Shown here one piece after another: positions 57,801 through 64,000 of a DNA stretch of 64,000 nt. The stretch's first letter is position 1, and every line of letters begins with the position of its first letter. The stretch is from Patellaria atrata CBS 101060 (taxonomy: Eukaryota; Ascomycota; Dothideomycetes; Patellariales; Patellariaceae). The notes beneath the pieces were generated by a model that was not told the origin of the DNA, made no database searches, and was given only the letters and a program-made list of their open reading frames with translations. The stretch is taken from the NCBI GenBank assembly GCA_010093705.1, contig MU006094.1:719550-783549 (forward strand), given 5' to 3'. Position numbers and translations under genes: made by a program.

Positions 57801-60466
57801 AGAACTAAGGAATCACTCGATGAGTGAGCTTGTCCAGATACGACACGTCTATCTGCCTCAGTATTCCCCATGAACAACCCTTCGTGCAGCGCTCATCGCG
57901 AGGCAGAATCGAGCTTTCGAAGAACCCATCTTTAAACAGCGAGCGTTACCGAAACATCAGGTCTTTCTAAACAATGGGTCGGAGATTACAAGATATAATC
58001 AATCCTGAATCTATAGCAATATCTTTAACAAAAACCAATATATTTCATATTTAGTATGCAGTCTTCCAACCATCAAAACCATCAATCACGAGTGATGCTT
58101 GTAAATCGGATCTGTTGCAATGTAGCTGCGCCGCACGTTCTATGGTCTTGTATCGCTAACAGCATAATACTTCCAGCTCAAGTAAGATTTTTACAAAGAT
58201 TGATGAATGTTTTTCATTTATCGATTCACGAGTTGATCGATACTCAATTATTGAGCGATAATGCAAAGCTCTAGATCATGTTTCAGCTCGCTTCACAGGG
58301 CCTCTTTGGTACTTGTACTTGATGTACAGAACAATACAAGCGCCCGCCGGCCGCCGCCAACAACGAATGAGCAGCGCGTGGAACGTGCGGCTCCCAACCC
58401 GAGGTCTCGGAGCAAGCCAACAAAGCCATATCCAGCCCGAAGGCTTGCAGATGCTCATGAACCCTAGTCGAGACCCGGGATGGGCTTTTTACCCTTTATC
58501 TTTTTCTTTTTCTGACTTGGATCTTTTACCGGCGACTTTGATCAGTACATAAGTGATCACAAGAGATAGGGGAACGATGAGCCTAACCGTCTAAAGTAGT
58601 TATAATACTCAAGGAGGGAAGTGGTGAACGAAAAGGTGTGCGAAGCGATGATTCTGGGAAGGAGCCAAGTCGCGACTTTCAAGAAGATTCACCCAGAACA
58701 TCAATCATCAGCATGAAACTAACAAGTTTTTCGTTAAACCTCACAGACATTCATTATTATTATTACAGTATTTCACAGGACCACGGTTGATCTCATCTGC
58801 GTGATCTACAAATTCTTCCGCCTCCCGACGAGATTCCGGTTTTAGCTTGTCACACGTTCACCGAGATTGGTACTCCGCTCACAATCGTACATCGATCTCC
58901 TATCCACTCTTCATTCCTCAAATTTCTTACCTCTCACAACGTCTTACTCAGGTTTCGTGCAAGAGCAAAAAGTTTAGCTGGACTGCCAGATCAGGCTACA
59001 GATGAAACAGAGACTACGGCAGGAGAGAACTTAATCATCATCACCCGCATGCACCGCAGGCATCAAGCATCGCAAGCATCAGGCGTCACAGACCAAGAGC
59101 GAAAAGCGAAAAGCGAAAAAGCGATCACCTTCGATGGAGCTTGGGCGAATCAACTGACGCTACAGCCGCTTACGAGCGGGATCAGATCGATATTCCCTGG
59201 CCCCATCCCACGTGCCATCTCCAACTCTGGGTCTATTTTTGTAGCGCTGTTATGCACTGATGCACTTGTGCCATCTCTGGAGTCTCTGCTGATATATGAA
59301 GTGCCCACGGACCATATCACGGGTGCAGAACTTGCAGCTGAGCCTGCTGAGCTACCCATCCTGGTAGCAGGTAAGCATTTTTGGTCATAGCAACTGATAA
59401 TCTGTGTTTCCCCCCACAAGGGCACCACAATACCCGTGTGTTTTAGGAGGAGTAATAATATACAGTATCAAAACATCAATTGATCAAGGAATATCATTTG
59501 GATTTTCACCTTGATCGAAATGTCCAAATGTTCAAAAATGCGAAGAGACGCGATAGATATATACATCTGGGTCAGCGTCATCGCCCTTTTGCGCGCAACA
59601 CCGGCACCATCTCCCAAGCACCGATTTTCACTCTTTTGTATCGCCATGGCTTGAGGGAAAATGGTCAGAGGCTTGTAACGATCAATCTCGCGGCAACAGA
59701 AAATTACCGAGTGTCTGGGTTTTGGCTGAATCCAGGAAATTCAAGACACCTGTCAATCCTTCCATGCAACCCCCTTAACAGAGAATTAGTATCGCAGTTC
59801 ACGACGGAACTTCCCACAGGTCTGTCAGTGCCTAACCCTCGTTCCAAACTTCCAATTGATACCCTTGCCAATTTGATAAAATGTCATTGGGTGGGGTACA
59901 AGAATCTGTTGCCGCACCAAACACTTGGGAGTTGGATACAGTTTATTGTCTGGTACTGTCATATCGGAATATCCCTAAACACTCTTCCTCTGCGATACTG
60001 TAGAACTACAAGGGAAGATCCAACAATAGAGGGATGCATAAGAGACAGTCGTACGAAAGAAAACGAAAAAAGGAAAATGAAAGTGCAACATCAAGTTCTG
60101 TATATGAGATGGGGAAAGAGGCTCTCTCTTATCTTCTTTTTGTACTCTGTTGTTGTTGTTGTTGCTGACGGGTGGAGTTAATTTGAGGGCATGAAGGGTC
60201 AGCTCTCTTCTCATACCTTATTCTTGATTATCGTTTTAAACCCCGCCCCGACTGCACGGATGATCGCTTAGCCATGTCGACTTCTCCCAGCGCTAGAATT
60301 ATGTCAAGCGACTCAAGCCTTCAAGCGATGCAAGCGTGGGTTTAGGTAGAGACTGATATGCAGCGGTATGCAGTCGTGAGTCCAGCTATGCAGAAAGTCG
60401 CAAGGATTGAACAGGTGGTTTCCCTTAGCTTCCTGGCCAATATGCCGCCAGAAGCACCGCCAGTGT

Positions 60467-60499
60467 ACCGCTAGTGCGCCGCTAGTGCACCGCTAGTTC
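60467..60499. repeat. 11-bp tandem repeat, three copies
   Basis: ACCGCTAGTGC, GCCGCTAGTGC and ACCGCTAGTTC follow each other without a gap. Confidence 0.8.
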
Positions 60500-61562
60500 T
60501 CGGTCCTGGCGCTCGGACTCGTCCATTTGTCAAAAACTCAATAACCTTCACGGTTTCTTGTCAGTGCTTCACTCGTCTTGCACTCTTTCACGTCCCTTCT
60601 CGCCGCATTTGGTGACCCAATCTCCCAATCGCTCCCAATCTACCGCCAACCCTTCAAGCCGGCCTTTGGTTTGATTGGCCGGAAGTCCTTTTTTTTTTTT
60701 TCTTTTGTTAGGCTTGTCCTACCCCAAAGTTACCCGCTCCAAGGGAAATCTGATGCCCTCGTTCTCACCAGAAGTGACCAGACTCCCTCGCACTTTCCCG
60801 TTGCTGAGACTCGCGCATACCAAACTCAGCAAGGTCAGAAAGCGGAAGTCGCGCATCCATCATCCCAGACTTGAGACTTTATTAGGTTCCAGGTTCGTTC
60901 TTGCGCTTCTCCGATCCAGATCATCTTTAAAAGCTGTGGAAGCTCGGACGAACCCTATGGGCTGGAGTACGGGAGATCCCAGAAGTAATCAGCCACGCGA
61001 AGGGGGACGCTGGGGGACAACTGGGGGATACCCATCAGAGACCCATCATACCCCTTGACGCGGCGTACATAATAGTTAAACTCACTCCCAACCCGCACGA
61101 AAGAGAATCGAAAGACAAAGCCAGCACGGCCAGCCTTGAAGCCTTCCCGTCCCTAAAGACGCCAGGCACCTGAGCTTAACAAAGGATCGCCACCTCTCTC
61201 AAGCCTCTCCGCACTTCCACACTGTTCACCGTGATCACTCGAGCACACTTTCAACCTTTCACTCACCTTCACTACAGTACACTCCAGCAGTGCGCAATCC
61301 TCTTGGTTTGCTTCGTGCAGTCGACAAGTTCTCTTACCGTGACCTTGGGATCCTCTACCTGTTGCTCTCCTACGGGTGTCTCTGTGTGTCTCTTGTGGAT
61401 TTCGGTCTTCCTCGCATTGTGCACTGTACTTCCTCTTCCTTGAGCTGGTAGAACCCGGACTACCATTCCCTGATCTTTTGGACAAGGCCTGTTCGTTGAT
61501 CATCGGATCCCTTTTCCACCCTCAGCACGGTCTTCGATCTGTTCCAGATATCATCATTACTA

Positions 61563-61563
<1 letters not shown>

Positions 61564-61605
<42 letters not shown>
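61564..61605 (+). repeat. CAT/ATC trinucleotide microsatellite
   Basis: About fourteen CAT repeats are followed by degenerate CCT/CTC repeats, inside the pyrimidine-rich region upstream of the C2H2 regulator. Confidence 0.9.
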
Positions 61606-61606
<1 letters not shown>

Positions 61607-62344
61607 CATCCTCGTCCTCGTCCTCCTCCTCCTCTTGTAGTACTCCTTCATCGCACTGCATCTGCACGACCAGGCATCCGGGTTTTCCAACCTCATTGCC
61701 GTATTGCCCTGGGATACTGTGGCACTCTCGCCCTTGGAATTAATTCTTTGTACGCCCATCTCCTGAAAGTGGACTACTAGTTGTCCAGTAATTATTTGAG
61801 CTGACTGGGGTTTTCTAGAAGATTTCTGGATTCGCCTGCATTAACTCGTGTCACTGTTATACAAGACGGCGCAGGAACCAAATCGACTTGCGTCGACCTC
61901 GCGTTGCCCGCTATCTTTAATCTTCGGTGCACCACCCATTGCCGGAAAGTGACAGGCAGGATCATTCTAGGGAACACTGTTTTCTAATATCGATCGGGGC
62001 GAAAGAGTTTTACTTCATCTCCGCAGGGGCCCGTCTGACTTATCTTCATCTACTTTGCACCTGCAATTCGACCTAGTATCGCAGCACGCTCATTCTGCTT
62101 TCAGAATCATTCCCCCCTTCGAAAGCTTTTTGTCTAGCACGAGCTAGATACGACCGCACTCCTGGATTATCTACAGACCCAACGTGGTCATCTCTGGCCT
62201 GGTGCGAGCGTCCCCTCGTTATCAATCCCTCATTCCCAGCAGGTCGGTTTACCTTCTCCCCCATCGTCGGAAGTCGGAGGGCCAATAGGCCAGTATCAAG
62301 ACCAATCCGTCACCGTGGCTGCCGCAGTTGCTCATCCGTCCCTT

Positions 62345-63728
62345 ATGCATTCTGGGCCGGAAAGTATGGGAGCCCCATCAAGCTTCACTGCTCGAAGGAA
62401 CCATGCTTCACAGTTGCCTAACTTCGAGCTTCCGCCACCGCAACTGTCGAACCTCAACAAGTTTCATCATTTTGCGCCCGTCAACGCGACCCAGCCATCA
62501 CCAGCGCCACCGGGGACCAGCGCAAGCGTGGGTAGCTTGCTCACTCCCCCAAGTAATATTCCAGGTGATGGATTAAGTCCCATTTCATCTAGTGTCGGTA
62601 GCACCACCAGCTCTAGTTCAAATCAAGTAGCACCGTACACTCCAAACTCATATGTCTGGTCACAGAATCATCAAGGAGGTGCTCCATATGGTTTCCAATC
62701 CAACTCATCCGGCCAGCCTTTCATCCCTGGACGTGGCCTGTTTTCACCATCTCTAAATCCATCCATCAACTCGATCGCTCGAGGACCTTCAAATTCACCG
62801 ACAGCAGGTGAAGGGCTTCAAGGTCCACCTTATGAACTCAATCTACCTCCATTCCCTTCATCAGCACCAATGTCAGCACCAGCAACTTTACCCACAATGT
62901 CATCACATCCCCCTGCAATGTCGCATGTGATGATGAACGGTCAACCACCCGTAACATCTTCATCCGCTCAACCGTCACCTGTACACGCTCAAGAAGCATT
63001 TCACCACAGACCACCCCCAACCCCTACTTACTACAATACACAACAAAACGGTACACCGCAGCAGTCAAATTTTCAATATTCCACAGGACCATCCCCGACT
63101 CACCCAAGTCCGATCAGTGCAGGTGGATCGTTAACAAGGATGTCACCAGTAAGCGCTGGATCAGGCCATCATATGCAACCACCTGCGCAGTCTCCCAACC
63201 AATATCAACGGCCATTCAATGGTTACCATGGCTTACCAGGACCCGTACTATCGAATATCAACAATCCACACGGCCAAATGGCTCTGGTAGGCGGAATGCC
63301 CCACGGAATCATGTCTGGAGGATTTAACAGTGGCCATGCTGCGAGCATGCAACATATGTACGGAGGCCATGCCGCTCAACAAACACCACCGAACGATCGA
63401 CCCTTCAAATGTGACCAGTGTCCGCAAAGTTTTAATCGCAACCATGACTTGAAGCGTCACAAGAGGATCCATCTTGCCGTGAAGCCGTTCCCTTGCGGAC
63501 ATTGCGACAAGAGTTTTTCACGAAAGGATGCGCTCAAGGTATGTTGACATCTAGTGCACCGTCAAGAAAATGCTTAACTGATGATTTTAACAGAGACATG
63601 TCCTAGTCAAGGGTTGCGGTAAGGGGACCACCCCAGCCGAAGGCGACAAGAACGACGGCTCAGCCTCTCCTGCCGCCAAATCGATCAGTGAAACCGGGGA
63701 CGTCAAACCCATGGTTGCAAGCCATTAA
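62345..63728 (+). CDS. flbC: C2H2 zinc-finger transcription factor, FlbC-like
   Basis: Two exons: 62345-63538 and 63594-63728, with a 55-nt intron inside the second finger; 442 residues from the first in-frame ATG. The frame is open upstream to about 62140 (reading PSPPSSEVGGPIGQYQDQ) without an ATG, so a spliced 5' exon may add an N-terminus. Most of the protein is disordered and rich in Pro, Ser, Asn and Gln. Two tandem C2H2 fingers lie near the C-terminus: FKCDQCPQSFNRNHDLKRH and FPCGHCDKSFSRKDALKRH, separated by KRIHLAVKP and followed by VLVKGCGKG. This arrangement matches my recollection of FlbC, an activator of conidiation upstream of brlA in Aspergillus. The zinc-finger class is certain; the FlbC assignment is moderate. 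A nuclear regulator with long upstream DNA fits the 5.8-kb gap before it. Confidence 0.8.
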
Positions 63729-64000
63729 TCACCTTCTATCTACTGGGCGTCACATTCAATATTCCCCACCCCATTGTATTACTTACACTCAAAGTTGATA
63801 ATTTATGTGTCCGGTGTCTAATTTCCCAATCATCCGGTTTGTGAATATTTTAGCGGGAATCCTGGAGAAGTTGTCGTTTGGGTTGGTTGGAGTTATATAT
63901 TGATCCGACGGGGATCTCTGCTCGGAATATCGGTTCATCATTATTATTTTTTCTGTTGATGTTTCAGATACCTCTTTAAGTGCGCTGGACATTTCTTCCT
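63729..64000. other. 3' flank of the C2H2 regulator
   Basis: No further gene begins within the remaining 272 bp. The stretch is AT-rich and probably contains the 3' UTR. Confidence 0.5.

Larger units (their letters stand above)
56579..62344. other. 5.8-kb gap without a supported gene
   Basis: The longest gene-free stretch. It holds three diverged copies of a roughly 165-170 bp unit (57300-57800), an 11-bp tandem repeat (60467-60499) and a CAT microsatellite (61564-61605). The last 1.2 kb are pyrimidine-rich and probably the leader and promoter of the C2H2 regulator. A 233-codon open frame at 59480-60181 has no recognisable content. Confidence 0.5.

Noticed and set aside
59480-60181. 233-codon open frame in the 5.8-kb gap
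   Set aside because: It starts from a non-ATG codon, lacks domain content, ends in a low-complexity valine run and shows no splice-linked neighbours. It is probably a chance open frame.

Overview
The window reads as nuclear DNA of a filamentous ascomycete (Pezizomycotina). Genes carry short introns of about 46-120 nt with GT..AG ends and CTAAC/CTGAC-like branch sequences. The gene set is typical: Las17/WASP with a long polyproline tract, Rad1/XPF, eIF1A, a septin-type Gin4/Hsl1 kinase, fungalysin, a GH5 cellulase and a FlbC-like regulator. Secreted plant- and protein-degrading enzymes suggest a saprotroph or plant associate. A Leotiomycete origin is possible but not shown. Sixteen protein genes were rebuilt by joining exons across splice sites; in every model the exon lengths sum to a multiple of three.

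Left part (1.5-23 kb): a probable secondary-metabolite cluster. Three genes on the minus strand (Fe(II)/2-oxoglutarate dioxygenase, a pyrroline-5-carboxylate-reductase-like enzyme, a 14-TM-type MFS exporter) are followed, divergently, by a 2,916-residue NRPS with the order C-stub, A, T, C, T, C, A, T, C. Beyond it lie a divergent protein-kinase-like gene and a FATP/Fat1-type acyl-CoA synthetase. Pairing a small-molecule dioxygenase with an imine reductase beside an NRPS resembles known routes to methylproline-type residues. I infer that this cluster may make and use a modified cyclic imino acid.

Middle part (24-43 kb): core and secreted genes. A GPI-anchored PEBP-like wall protein, Las17, a small protein resembling bacterial RNase P protein (RnpA), eIF1A, Rad1/XPF, fungalysin (M36), a GH5 endoglucanase and a CAP/PR-1-like secreted protein. 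A tRNA-like pol III relic lies at 38.35 kb.

Right part (46-64 kb): a Gin4/Hsl1-family kinase, a PPIL1-type cyclophilin, a TRI12-like MFS transporter whose N-terminus is a coding minisatellite, then 5.8 kb without a supported gene. That gap holds diverged tandem repeats and leads into a two-finger C2H2 regulator resembling FlbC. No rRNA gene, CRISPR array, LTR element or intact transposon was recognised. A GTACTGTACA-type motif recurs in the gaps between genes.
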